64,000 nucleotides of DNA from Tamarix chinensis (GCA_030549775.1 CM060171.1:2906001-2970000), one strand, 5' to 3'. Shown: positions 25,311 through 37,500, numbered from the stretch's first letter. Notes: generated from the sequence alone by a model not told the origin. Made by a program: numbers and translations.

Positions 25311-25660
25311 ATAATCTTTCTCTTTAAGTGATTAGTATTTTATTGTATCTTTTTCAACGGATTCCGCCCTAGACATGCATGGCTAACTTCAGCTATACTT
25401 ATCCTCCCAAGAGGGCCCGTCTCATATCTTGAGACCTCTGCGCCTCCGAACTCGCCTGACATCCTTCCCTTAACCAGCTTATTCACTCCGGGAACCCGTC
25501 TCCTAAGTGAATGGGTTTAGGCCCACCACCTTATAACTCAAAGTCCACTCAACACCTTCCCTTACGGTTTTCTCCAGAAACCCTAACTTGGGCCTATGTG
25601 GCCCACCCTTTTCTGCCTTGTACAACCCAAACTCCTTCTACCACCCCTACACCTCACGAC

Positions 25661-26023
25661 TAGGGGTGTTGAGTGTTGACAAACCAAGCCGGCTCGTGAG
25701 CTTTTTTCGGCTCGTTAACGGCTCGGCTCGCTTATTAAACAAGCTTAAAAATTAGGTTCGAGCTCGGCTCGATTATTAAACAAGTCAAGCTTGAGCCTAA
25801 TAAATTTGGGCTTGAGCTCGTTTAGAGTGCAAAAGCTCGTGAGCTCGGCTCGTTTACCACCAAAGCTCGAGAGTCGGCTCATTAAAAGTCCGGCTCGACT
25901 CTTTAAAAGCTCGGCTCGTTTATAAACAAACCAAGCTTAAGCTTTATTTTTTGGCTCGTTTAGTAAATGAGCCAATCCCAAGCCTACCCCGGCTCGGCTC
26001 GATTCGGTTCGTTAACAGCCCTA
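25661..26023. mobile_element. hAT MITE with perfect 8-bp target duplication, inserted in the solo LTR
   Basis: The left end TAGGGGTGTT and right end AACAGCCCTA are an inverted pair with one mismatch. They are flanked by identical 8-mers CTCACGAC (25653-25660 and 26024-26031). Length is 363 bp. The body is built from many copies of GGCTCG and GCTCGTTTA-type words. It has no coding capacity. It is a clear, fairly young non-autonomous hAT insertion. Confidence 0.93.
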
Positions 26024-26814
26024 CTCACGACCCTTCGATCAACCTTCCCTTCACGTCTCACTCATTCTCACTTATTTTTATTATTATTCTTCTTCTTCTT
26101 TTCTGTCCCCTACCCAAATTAGGGTTCCCTCTAAACTCTAGCCTAGTTTCCTACGCACCCTTATTTTGGGTCCACGTACTATTTTTCGCCCAAAGCCCCC
26201 AAACACCCAAACGACACTTCTCTTACCTTCCACACGACCTGAGGCATCTTTCTGTACGTAAGGTTCGTCCCCATGCGGACCTTAACCCCCCCATGCAAAC
26301 CCTAGTTCCTCCTATTCTCCTCACTAGCCAACTTACTTCCCCTTGGTTATCTTTCTTTCAAATTTTTTCTTTTTCATGCCCCCAACCACATCACCACATT
26401 AAATACCCTAGCATGCATGTCCTAAGGCCACATCATATCACAAACTTGTAGCACATCCACATTAATACATAACAAAAGCGATCACATAGACGTACCTCGA
26501 ATACAAGTTGTGCTACATGTAAAACAGGTAAGATAATAACATGTAAAACATGACATATAATCATACGAGGCATTCAAGGCAAGTAGATCACATATCACAC
26601 AAGCGGCCTTATTTAGACCCTTACCTAAATTGGCGTTGGGCTTGGAGCACGCTCCTACGCCTCCCGGAAGTTTTCACTTGATTCACCTATAAGAGGGAAA
26701 TGCTATAGGTTAATCTCCCTCTATCGAAATTACCAAAATTCCTATCTTACCCCTATCATGGCCTAACACTAAGGCTAATGTTAATAATTAGTAGTTTATA
26801 AATAAAAAGGGTAG

Positions 26815-27109
26815 GGTTATTATTATTCTCAAGATAGTTAATCGATTCCCCACTAATCAAAGTAAGTCTTGGTATATTCACAGTATTAAGGTAAGGGTTC
26901 CAATATTACCAGTAATAGTGTTTTTTAATAATACTAATAATATAAGAATACTAATAATAATGATAGTAGTAATGATAATAATGATGATAATAGTAATCAA
27001 AATCATAGTAGTAGTAGTAGTAACAATAATAATAATAATAATGCTAATATTAACAACGATAATAAGGTTAATAATACTAATAATAGTAGTAGTGAAAATA
27101 TTGATGATG

Positions 27110-27145
<36 letters not shown>

Positions 27146-27274
27146 GTGACAATACAAATCATAATAAGAATACTAAAATAATAATGCTAAATAATAATAA
27201 TGATAATAATAAGAATAATAACGATGGTAATAATGGTTAAAGTAATAAATATAGTAAACATAACGATAATAGTA

Positions 27275-27305
<31 letters not shown>

Positions 27306-27887
27306 TAGTGACGATAAAAATCATAATAAGAATACTAAAATAATAATGATAATAAGAATAATAATAACGATGGTAATAATGATTAAAGTAATAAATATAG
27401 TAAACATAACGATAATAGTAATAATAATAATAATAGTAATAATAATAATAAGAGTAAGAACAACACTAATAATGACAATAACCACCATAACCATGATAAT
27501 AATAATAATAACGATAATGATAATAATAATAATAGTAGTAATACTAATAGTAGTAGGAATACTAAAATAATGACAATAATAAAGATAATAACAATGTTAG
27601 TCATGGTTAGAGTAATAAACAAGATAATGCTAATAATAATAGTAATAATAATAATGATGATGATGATAATAATAATAATAGTAATAATAATAATAAGAGT
27701 AAGAACAACAATAATAATGACAATAACCACCATAACCATGATAATAATAATAATAATAACGATAATGATAATAATAATAATAATAATACTAATAATACTA
27801 ATAGTAGTAGGAATACTAAAATAATGACAATAATAAAGATAATAACAATGTTAGTCATGGTTAGATTAATAAACAAGATAATGCTAA

Positions 27888-27985
<98 letters not shown>

Positions 27986-28205
27986 GTAGTAGTAGTAGTA
28001 GTAGTAGTAATAATAATAATAACATAGCAAGGTTTTAGTATTAATTAATACCATTAATTAGAGGTTCTTAGGGATAAATGTTAGTACCTAATAGTAATAA
28101 TAATGGTAGTAATAATTAGTAATTATAATGATAGTAGTAATAATAATTATGTTAATAATAATCATAATAACACTAATAATAATAGTTAATAATATTAAAA
28201 ATCAT
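26815..28205. repeat. Trinucleotide (AAT/AGT-type) array with higher-order repeats
   Basis: About 1.4 kb consists almost wholly of AAT, AGT, GAT and AAC triplets. Longer units are also repeated: a segment with TAAATATAGTAAACATAACG occurs twice about 164 bp apart (near 27250 and 27396), and one with AACAATGTTAGTCATGGTTA recurs 254 bp later (near 27590 and 27844). The open frames on both strands (Ile, Leu, Met or Val runs) are products of the repeat and are not genes. Confidence 0.93.
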
Positions 28206-28229
28206 TAACACTTTTATTATTTAAGGTTT

Positions 28230-29160
28230 AGGGGTTCAAGAAGTTGGGGCAACCTGGTTGGGTGGTGGTGCCAGCAGCGGCAACGGCGGTTACGGTGGAG
28301 GAAGGAAGAATTGGGAGAGGTGGATGTGGAGGCTAGGGGAGAAGGAAATAGATGAAAATGGAGGTGTAGGGTGGTAGGACAGGATCCCCTGGTTGTTTTG
28401 GGGGGTAGGGGTGGTGCTGCAAGCGGCGGTTTGGGCGGTGCGAAGGTGGCGTGGAAGGTCGAATGGACTGTTCGGGGAGGCAGTTTCGCACGGCCGGGGC
28501 GGCTCGTGCAGGGAGAGCTGATGGTTTGGTTGTGTAGAGAGTGGTGCAGGGAGAGTTTTGGTGGCTGGGGCAGGCGGCAGAGGCGACCGACGGAGTTTTC
28601 TAGGTTCCAAATTTTCCCGATTATGGCGGCTCTTGGGGCTATTTATAGGCCAATCGGGAAGGAAAACGACAAGGACGCGTGGCAAGGTAGGGGCAGGGTT
28701 ATGGGGGCTCCTGTCCGGCGAGAATGGCCGACTCAGGGTAGGTGTGATTTGTCGGGAAGGGAGAAAAATTGCGTGTGAGAGGGGGAGTAATGGCCTGGTC
28801 AAATTTGCAAGGGAGACAACGAGGAGGAGAGGGGAGGAATGGCCGGTGCAGTGGGCGTGGCAGCTGCAGGCTTTTTCCAGCGAGATTTTCGGTGGCAGGG
28901 GCTTTGAGCTGGAGGTTGAAGATGATAGGTTGGACCGGCGGTCCAGGGGAAAAGAAAAAAAAGAGAGAAAGGAGGCCGAACCGGCCGGGAGAAAGGGGGA
29001 GTAGCGCGGGAGGCTGGGCCGCGCAAGGGAGGGAGGTTGGGCTAGCAGGCCGGCCCAAGTCGGGGAGGAAGAAAATAAGGAAGAGAAGGAAGGAAAAGAA
29101 AAGGAAAAAGAGGGGAAAAAGGAGGAAAAGAAAAAGGAAAATGAAGGGAAAAATGGTGGT
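28230..29160. other. G/A-rich segment of the solo LTR
   Basis: This block is strongly purine-rich on the + strand, with a GC-rich part (28260-29070) and a GGAAAAG run (29070-29150). Several overlapping open frames are low-complexity (Arg/Gly or Pro/Leu) and carry no domain. On the minus strand it reads as a pyrimidine-rich leader like the one at 31660-32900. Confidence 0.6.
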
Positions 29161-29587
29161 TGAATTAATTAGTATAATTTGGGTAATTTGGGGTGTTTTA
29201 ATAAAACATAAATATTAAAATAATAATTAAATTCTCTTTTTAGGTTAATTTAGGGATTTTTGGAATAATTTCCTTAAATTCAATTTTAATTAACAAAACA
29301 CTCTAATTTTCTCCAATTAGTTTATTTATAAAGTTTATATTAATTTGAAACTATTTTATCCTTCTTATTTTAAATAAAATAATTTATTTAATTAATCCCT
29401 AAAATAAAATCCTTAATTAGCTTAAAGTACTAAAATTCCTCCTATTTAAAACACTTATAAATTCCTTCTTGATTCGCCCTAATTAATTTCCTTTTATTGA
29501 ATAAAAGTAGTTTATTTAATTAATTTCCTAATAATCCCTTATTTGGCCATGATTTCCTAAATTAGGGTTTTGGGATATTTCAAAATG

Positions 29588-29911
29588 AGGCATAAGTCTG
29601 ACCTTGAGAGTAGTTATCCTAGGCTTTAGGCATAGGGCATCTAAAATATTAGGGTTCCAATTTAGTATATAAATAAAGAATTGTTGGTACATATATAACA
29701 AATGTGTTGCCCAAATGGTTTGGCGGCACCCTAAATTGATGATGTTATTAGGCATAAATTTAAATGTCTTTGTTATTTCTATTATATATATATATAGAAT
29801 TACTTATAGCTACTCACTCACACACATATAGTTTTTTTATATATATAAATAAAGCCCCATGTTTTTTCTTTACGCAACTCAAGTCCAAGCCAGGCATGAT
29901 AAAGACAAATA
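29588..29911. other. Short spacer between solo LTR and Copia remnant
   Basis: AT-rich, with TA runs near 29785 and 29840. No gene or repeat recognised. Confidence 0.4.
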
Positions 29912-31331
29912 TGTTATAATACTAGAAGATGAGTAGAAGAAGAGAATGAGAGGAGGGGAATTAGAGAGATTTCAACTTGTCTGTCTTTTATTTAAGACTG
30001 ATATACATATATATAGGCTTTTTTTATAAATTTGTATGGGCTAGGTATGCCTACATTTATAACAGTCTCCCTTAAATGTACACTATATTATTACCTCAAT
30101 AAAACCCTTATTATAAAAATCAAGTGGGCCAAAAATCACGGTTAAAGAAAAAAGAGTGTAGTAATACTCCCATAATTTAAGAACCTTCTTTCAGATGTCA
30201 CATCCATATGAGTTAGTTGTATACTCTCGATGGGAAATATATTGTAAATAGGCCTGCTAGATTCATATTAGATTAAATAGAGCAAAGATTGACCTCTTCT
30301 TTCCTTTATAGATCATGAGTTGAGAATATTAGGTGATATTTGCTCCTAATCAGCATGATTCATGTACATGATGTATCAATGATATAAACAACAAACATTC
30401 ATGTTTTGTCTCATATAATGCAATCAACTCCTTAGGTGTTGGAAAAACATGTCAAAATACTTACTTCTTGCTTAGCAAATCTAGCTCTACTTGTATAGCT
30501 TCTTTTCAACTTTCCTCATCCTTTTCACATCAACATTTCTCTATAGATTGAGGGTCATTATCATGTTCATCTGTAATGTCAACAATGATATTATATATTA
30601 AGATATCATTGATGACAATTTTATTTTATACCACCCCCTTCTAGAGTAAAATAATTCATTGGTATTTCATGATTGTTATCAACCTTATCATCATCTTTGT
30701 CATCATGACATTTTGATAAAAAACCTCTTTAGGATTTTATCTTTATCATTATTTGTCAACAAATAGATAACTTTATAAGGTATCGTAAGTTCTTTCCTCT
30801 TATAGGGATTAGAATCTTTATAATACTAAGCAGTTTACCATAATTCCATCATATCTGAGACACACTTGCTATTAGTAGGGACGAAGTCCCTATTGCCTTT
30901 GATTCACAACACTCTTCTGTGAATGTGTACACTCTAAACTATCTCATTAAAAAGTAAGAATCTTGCTAGAAAAAACCCTTGTAATACTCTAATATTTTGG
31001 GCAACATGAGTTGTTTAGGATTGACATTAGTGGAAATTATTATTATTTTTATTTTGGTCATGTATCACATCTTTTTGGAGTTTTAAAACCCTAGTTTCAT
31101 TTTTAGAATGTTTCATTTAAGACTCCATGTCCTTTTTTTTATTTTATGATTTTGTGTTTTGTAAGACTTCTAAACTATTTTTGGCCTTCAAAATATTATT
31201 TCATGTGGATATTTGAGATCCACACATTTTATGAATCTCTTTGGCTTTTTCAAAATGACAAACAAAGTTGTTGATAAAATTACACCTTTCATTCCTTCGT
31301 TAAGGCTTAATCATATGCTTTGAGCCTATTC
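29912..31331 (-). mobile_element. Decayed Copia retrotransposon fragment, minus strand, with its 3' LTR
   Basis: Read on the minus strand, an LTR of 153 bp (29912-30064) begins TGTTATAA, ends TTATAACA, and is preceded by a purine tract AAGGGAGAC. Upstream of it, at about 30400-30600, the minus strand codes a Copia segment between integrase and reverse transcriptase, with words NDPQSIEKC, KEAIQVELDLLSK and PTPKELI, interrupted by stops. DNA up to 31331 is probably more of the same element, but I cannot assign domains there. No 5' LTR is found, so the fragment is truncated, apparently where the next element begins. Confidence 0.7.
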
Positions 31332-31659
31332 TGTAATCCCCCGAAATTTTAAAAAGCCTATAATTTAATAAATAAATTTTATTCGGGATAAATTAGCCTT
31401 TAAATATATTTAATTTAATTATTTTATAGATTTTTGAGTATATAAAATTGGATATAAATATTTAATAAATAAAAATAAATATTTTGTTATTTTATCATAC
31501 TCTTATTATTTAAATAATTTTTCAAACCATTATTTTACTAAAATTATCATTTTTAAACCCTTATATTTTAATTGTATTAAATTAAATTATTAAATAAATT
31601 TATTATCCAAAAATATTGCATCTTATTATTTTATAAATTAAATTATTTTATTTAATCCC

Positions 31660-32025
31660 ATTTTCCTTTTTCCCTTTTCTTCTTCTTTTTCTCTCCTTCT
31701 TCTCTTTTCTTTCTTCTTCTTTTTCTTCCTTGGGCCGCAAGCTGGCTTGCCTCTTTCCCCCATCCCCTGTGCCTGGGCCGAAGGCCCGATTCCTCTCCCC
31801 CTCTCCTTCTCCCTCACGCAAGCCCAGCTTGCCTCCCCTCTTCCTTTTCTTTCCTTTCTCCCCGACCAGGCTGGCCCGCTTCTTCTTTTTGTTCGACTGT
31901 TTGTCGCACCAGCCCCCCTCCCCTTCTTCTTTCTTTCTTCTTCTTCCTCCTTCCCCAACGAAAATCCCGACCACCCCACCATCACTGCCACCCTACCTGC
32001 AACCCCCTTCCCCCTATTGATCTCC

Positions 32026-32066
<41 letters not shown>

Positions 32067-32905
32067 ACCATTTTTCTGCCCCATCCTGGCCCCACCATCT
32101 CTCCCTTCCCCATTCCCTGCCATCGCCATTCCCCTCTCTTCTTCTCCCTCTCCCTGCCATCGCCATTCCTCTACCACCCGACCGCCGCCCTCGAGCCACC
32201 CTATCCCCTCCTTTCTCTTCCCCTTCTTTTTCTTCCTCCTTCCCTGCCTCATTCTGCATTTTTTCGAGCTCCGTATGCATGCCCCGACCCTCTTTTTCTT
32301 CCTTTCTCCTCCTTCCCTCATCCTCCCTATTTTGCTTTGCTACTGCCGTTCTGCCGCCTCAACAGCCACCTGCACCACCCCTGCCACCGTCTACCTCACC
32401 CCCGAACGATCACAACACCCATCGAGACACCCCGCAACCTCCTTCCTCCTCCCCTCTTCTCTTTCTCTTCTTCTTCTCCCTTCTCGGCAATCAACCTGCA
32501 CCAACCTTTTCCGCCGCCGTTCTGCCACCTTTGCCGCCACCTGAGCCACCAAAATAACCCTTGCAACCCCCTCTACCACCCTTAAACCTCCTTTGGCCGA
32601 AACCACCACCTACAGGCCTTCATTTTCCCTCTCCCTCTCCCTTTTCCTTCCTCCTAAACCCCTCCATCTCGACCCACCTCGGTAACCTCCTTTCGCGGCC
32701 TCGCTGCCGCCGCCTCCGCCACCCTTGGCCACCAACAACCTGTCCCCGACCACCACCTACACCCCCTCTTCACTCCTGCACTCTTCCCTTGCCCCAAATC
32801 CTTCCCCATCTACCCTTTTTCTTAGCCCCAAAACCCCAGCCCGAAAATAGCCTATTTCTCCTCCTATCACCCACCTTCGAGCCCCTCCTCCCCATTTCTT
32901 TGCAT
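31660..32905. other. Pyrimidine-rich block with (TC)17 microsatellite
   Basis: The + strand is almost all C and T, with a perfect TC run at 32031-32064. Open frames on both strands are Pro/Ser/Leu- or Arg/Glu/Gly-rich low-complexity artefacts. It probably corresponds to the transcribed leader part of a long LTR. Confidence 0.7.
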
Positions 32906-33559
32906 GCAGCTCATGCTACATGAGCAACATGAGCTGCTGCATTTCTTGATTTAATTGGTTAATGATTTTAAGGTATAATAATATTTTAAGTTAATTATTT
33001 TATTAATTAAGTGTTATAAAGTCTTGCACTTGGTTTTCTCTTATTTCTAATATAATCAATCTTCATATTATTTTTAGGTATTGGTTTTGATAATCAAAGC
33101 TTGAACCTTAAACCGAAATACCGGTAAGGTTCGTTTTTGTGGGAATCAGGATAACTATTAAATCCCACTTAAGCACATGGATTAACGTATGTTAGCACAT
33201 TAGGATTTTTAATATGTTATTATGCTTAATATATGTTGTTTAATATCATATGCTTAGTTTCTTGTGATGTTGGATGAAAAGAAGCATGTTAGGTTATATG
33301 TTATGTATGGAAATATTGTTTAAGGTAAGAGTTGGTTATAAATGAAAGTGCTAAGTATTATTCATGTTGTATTATGCTACTGTGATCTTAAATGCATGGT
33401 TAATATTTTTATAAGCCTTAAGGGTATTTTAGTAATATATCTTGTACAAAAATATGACCTAATGTGTATGGGTGTTAATGAGTATTATATTAAATATAAT
33501 AGTTGGGGAGTTAGATAATAAGAATAGAGTGTTAATGCTAGTAATTCACATGGTGATGA

Positions 33560-34620
33560 TAATTTAATATAAGTGGAGTAATAAGTGGTAAAATGGTAAT
33601 TTGTAAGTGAAAATGGTAAATTGGTAACTTTGAAGAAAAGAGGGTAAAATGGTAATTTTGGAGGTAAGGGTAAAACGGTAAATTTGTAAGTAAAAGGATA
33701 AATTGATAATTTTGGAGGCAAGGGTAAAATGGTAAAATTATGAGTAAAATGATAAATTGGTAATTTTGGAGGTAAGGGATAAAATGGTAATTTTGGAAGT
33801 AAAAAGGGTAAAGTGGTAAATTGCAAATAAAAAGGGGTAAATTTGTAATTTTGGAAGTAAGGGGGTAAAATGGTAATTTTGGAAGTAAAGGGGCAAAATG
33901 GTAATTTTGTGAATGAAGGGTAAAATAGTAATTAAAAGGTAAATTAGTAATTTTATAATTAAAGGGTAAAATGGTAATTTCATAATTAAAGGTCAAAAGG
34001 GTAATTTTGCAATTAAAGTACAAAATGGTAATTTCGTAATTAAAGGGGAAAAATGGTAAATTTGTGAATGAAAGGGTGTTATGGTAAATTTTGAAAGTTA
34101 AGGGGATAAAATGGTCAATTTAAAAGTAAAAGGGCAAATTGGTAATTTTATAAATAAAAGGGGTAAAGTGGAAATTGAAAAGGAGTAATTTGGTAATTTT
34201 GATTATAGAGAAGGACAATTTGGTAATTTAAATAACTAAAGGGTAATTTGGTAAATTTGATAATGGAGAAGGGTAGTTTGGTAATTATGATCATATAAAA
34301 GGATAATTTGTTAATTTAACCAACTAGAGGGTAATTTGGTAATTTTGATAATGGAGAAGGGTAGTTTGGTAATTATGATCATATAAAAGGGTAATTTGGT
34401 AATTTAACCAACTAGAGGGTAATTTGATAATTTTGATAATGGAGAAGGGTAGTTTGGTAATTATGATAATAAATAATGGTAATTTGGTAATTAACCAAAT
34501 AAATGGATAATTTGGTAATTAGGATAATGATGAAGAGTAATTTGGTAATTTGACCAACTCAAGGGCAATTTATTAATTATAATAAAGGAAAAAAGGGAAA
34601 AGTGGTAATCTAACCCACCA
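33560..34620. repeat. Tandem array of ~25-55-bp GGTAATTT units
   Basis: Dozens of degenerate units around GGTAAAATGGTAATTTTGG. In the first half the dominant form has GTAAAATGGTAATTTTG; in the second half GGTAATTTGGTAATTTTGAT, including a nearly exact ~95-bp double unit (34230-34440). Minus-strand frames with repeating LPFYP or ITILPL peptides come from the array. Confidence 0.9.
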
Positions 34621-34706
34621 AATAGAAAGTATATTAAGTGTAACAGTTATGAAAGGGGATTAGTGACCTAATAAGTATGGGAGATAACTTGGTAACCTAA
34701 ATCGAG

Positions 34707-35800
34707 TAAGGTGACAACCAACATTAAACAACCATAGAATAGTTAATTAAATAAGCTAAGTAACATAAAATTAATATGCATACGTGGATTAATTCAAGTA
34801 TTATAAATACAAGTAACAAGTAATTAACAAGAGACATACAATTAATGCACAACTTCTCTCTAGAAATTAATCCAGAATATTATTCATAAATTAATTGAGC
34901 ACAATAACAAGTTTCTACGTCATATAATAGATAGTTTCCTATATACATGATCCGTAATCTTACCTATTACAAACTTATATCATAATGGTTAAGGAAAAAA
35001 ATTACTTCTATATCATATTTTAATAACAGAAATATACTTCTTTTATATTTCAGTTATGTATGCCCCATTATTATTTCAAATATTTTATTATGTCATTACT
35101 ATGAATATTATGCTAAAGTGAATGAAAGTTAAGGACAAAAGTAATATAATTATGAATCACAATATTAATTAAGGTGACAACCAACATCAAACAACCATAA
35201 ATAACAAATTAAATGAGAAAAGTAATATAAAAATTCATATGTGTACGCAAATTGATGCAAGTGTTATAAACACAAGTAATTAACAAGAATCATACAATTA
35301 ATGCAACTTCTCCCTACAAATTAATGCAGAATATTATTCATAATGTAATAAAAAGTTTCTATGTCATATAATAGATAGTTTCTTATGAATGCATGATCCG
35401 TAATCTTACCTATTATATTTGAATAACAAACTTATATCATAACTATAAAGGAAAAATTTTATTACTTCTATATTATACTTTAATAAGAAAATTATACATC
35501 CTATTGTTATTTCAAATGTTTTATTGAGTATTTACCATGAATATTATCCTAAATTTGATGAAAGTTAAGGACAAAATTATTATAACCAAGAATCACAATA
35601 TTAAATAAGGTGACAACCAACATCAAACAACCATAAGATATAACGAAGTAAAGGAGAGAAGTAATATAAAAATTAATATAGATACGCAAATTGTGAGGAG
35701 TGTTGTAAATACAAGTAATTAACAAGAAACATACAATTAATGCACAACTTCTCCCTAGAAATTGATTCAGAATATTATTCACATTGTAATTGAGATGAAT
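34707..35800. repeat. ~450-bp tandem repeat, about 2.3 copies
   Basis: Units begin with GGTGACAACCAACATYAAAC at about 34707, 35169 and 35609 (spacing 462 and 440). The first two are full length and the third stops near 35800. Noncoding and AT-rich. Confidence 0.9.
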
Positions 35801-36950
35801 GATTCTTTTATATTTTTTGGAGGCTCATGATTCGAATTATTCACCAACCAATGATCATAGGATAATGCCTAACATTCAATTAATTTATAAATGGTGATTT
35901 TTAACCGATTATTCCCTTCAAAAAATCTGCCTCAACTCTTACCTACTGTGTGAAGGGATCAAAAATGAACATTCTATCATTTTTGCTTAATAATCAATTA
36001 AAAATCATCCAATATAAATTTTGTCACAACGATCATCATTGCCTCATTATTATTTCTAAGTCTTAATAAACAGATCCCCTACATTACAAACAAACAGACC
36101 ATAAGAAAATTTAGTATGAATAACCACTATTTTGCTGTTTATGAATCTTAGTGATGTTGTATATAAGGCTCAATACATGTCAAAACAACAGTCAGAAATT
36201 TACACTTGGCTTTTTAGGAACATTAAAATCATTGAGTATCTTAATATTACAAAAAAAAGTACAAGTTTATAATTGCTTACTGTTGTTACATTTTATACCA
36301 TTAATTTTCATCACTGCCCCTTCCTTATGGTCACGTTTGATGGAAGATGGGGATCCTTTTAATAAATAACTTAGAATAATATTTTTATAACCTATAATAT
36401 TTTATAAAAAAAAGTAAAGAATTAGTATATTCAGTAACAAAATTAGTATCTATAATATAACAATTTCACTTTGTGAAGCTTAGAACGAAAAATTTTCCCT
36501 CTTAAATTTCAGTTCAAATATTTTTTACTTCTTATAAAAATACAAACAACCTACACATGACACTAACCACATACACAACAAAAATCTGCAGCACAATATA
36601 AACATTAACACATTCATCTGACATTCAACTTCTCAAGTAAGTCATTGCTTAATCTATATTGACAATTGCATTCCATTTATTTAGTATGATTATACTCATT
36701 ATTCAATTTACTATTTATCTAACATGCTTTCAGATTGGGAAGAAGAGATAAGTTCATACACATACAACCAAATACAAGGAAATTAACATCATCAACTACA
36801 ATAACAAGAAAAAGATCAAAAGATCACATATCAACAGGTACTTTAGTAAAAAATGAATAATATTCTATTGTAAATAATTATGTTTATCATATTTATTTCA
36901 GCTATTGTGATAGCAGTATTATAGATAATTATCCACATTTGCAAGTAACG
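35800..36950 (+). promoter_or_regulatory. AT-rich segment with possible promoter and leader exons of the Helitron gene
   Basis: A TATA-like TGTATATAAGG occurs near 36158. C/A-rich leader-like DNA (36540-36640) ends CTCAA before GTAAGTC, a donor-like site, and CATGCTTTCAG near 36733 is acceptor-like. No coding sequence can be supported; a 72-codon frame at 36151-36369 shows no domain. Offered as a possible noncoding leader only. Confidence 0.25.
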
Positions 36951-36953
36951 GTA

Positions 36954-37500
36954 ACATTAGGTGTGACATAACATAGGCAATTAGAGCACTTTATAGCACT
37001 TTAGATATAAACACACAACATACCAAATAGCAAGTAAATTAATTTACAATTTGCAACTAACAGTAACATTAAGTGTGACATAATAAAGGCAATTATAGCA
37101 CTTTATACCACTTTAGAGATAAACACACAACATACCAAATACTAAGTACATTAATTTACAATTTGCAACTAATAGTAACATTAGGTGTGACATAACAAGG
37201 GCAATTACAGAACTTTATAGCACTTTAGAGACAAACACACTGCATACCAAATAGCAAGTAAATTAATTTACAATTTGCAACTAATAGTAACATTAGGCGT
37301 GACATAACAGAGGTAATTGCAACACTTTATGGCACTTTAGAGATAACACACAAGCAATACAAATACCAAGTAAATTAATTATAATTTGCAACTAACAGTA
37401 ACATTAGGTGTGACATAACAGAGGCAATTACAACACTTTATAGCACTTTAGAGACAAACACACAGCATACCAAATACCAAGTAAATTAATTTACAATATG
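36954..37500. repeat. 112-bp tandem repeat, 5 copies
   Basis: Units start ACATTAGGTGTGACATAA at about 36954, 37066, 37178, 37290 and 37401, spacing 111-112 bp. They include the words AGCACTTTATAGCACTTTAG and AAACACACA. Noncoding. Confidence 0.93.

Larger units (their letters stand above)
24284..29582. mobile_element. Solo LTR, 5.3 kb, of a long-LTR retrotransposon
   Basis: The left end is TGTAACACCCCC and the right end is TTTTGGGATATTTCA, an imperfect inverted pair with TG/CA ends. Both sides are flanked by the 5-bp duplication AAATG (24279-24283 and 29583-29587). There is no gag-pol inside, so this is a single LTR left after LTR-LTR recombination. From left to right it holds a CCGGTGGACCGG repeat block, a 363-bp hAT MITE, C-rich DNA, a 1.4-kb trinucleotide array, and G/A-rich DNA. 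The original orientation may be minus, because its right half, reversed, resembles the element at 31332. Ty3/Gypsy membership is inferred from LTR size only. Confidence 0.8.
31332..34650. mobile_element. Truncated long-LTR element, inverted relative of the solo LTR at 24284
   Basis: It starts TGTAATCCCCCG and then passes through AT-rich DNA, a 1.2-kb pyrimidine-rich block (31660-32900), a region with ACCGGTAAGGTTCG (about 33119) and a GGTAATTT-type tandem array (33560-34620). The reverse complement of the solo LTR has the same order: CCC-rich start, AT-rich stretch, pyrimidine-rich block, then tandem array. No right end (expected ...TACA plus a 5-bp duplication) was found, so it is truncated near 34650. 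The relationship rests on architecture and short words, not on an alignment. Confidence 0.55.

Noticed and set aside
26878..28027. Several Ile/Leu/Met/Val-rich open frames on both strands
   Set aside because: They are translations of the trinucleotide array in different frames; no domain or codon bias.
28290..29218. Overlapping Arg/Gly- and Pro-rich open frames of 75-170 codons
   Set aside because: Low-complexity purine-rich LTR sequence gives long frames on both strands at once; no conserved protein seen.
31638..32923. Open frames up to 265 codons (Pro/Ser/Leu-rich on +, Arg/Glu/Gly-rich on -)
   Set aside because: Mirror-image frames through a pyrimidine-rich block and a TC microsatellite; no domain.
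33485..34023. Minus-strand frames with repeating LPFYP / ITILPL peptides
   Set aside because: Product of the GGTAATTT tandem array; no start context and no homology recognised.
35549..36369. Small frames 35549-35782 (-) and 36151-36369 (+), considered as Helitron accessory (RPA-like) genes
   Set aside because: No RPA or other domain recognisable; composition matches surrounding AT-rich DNA.
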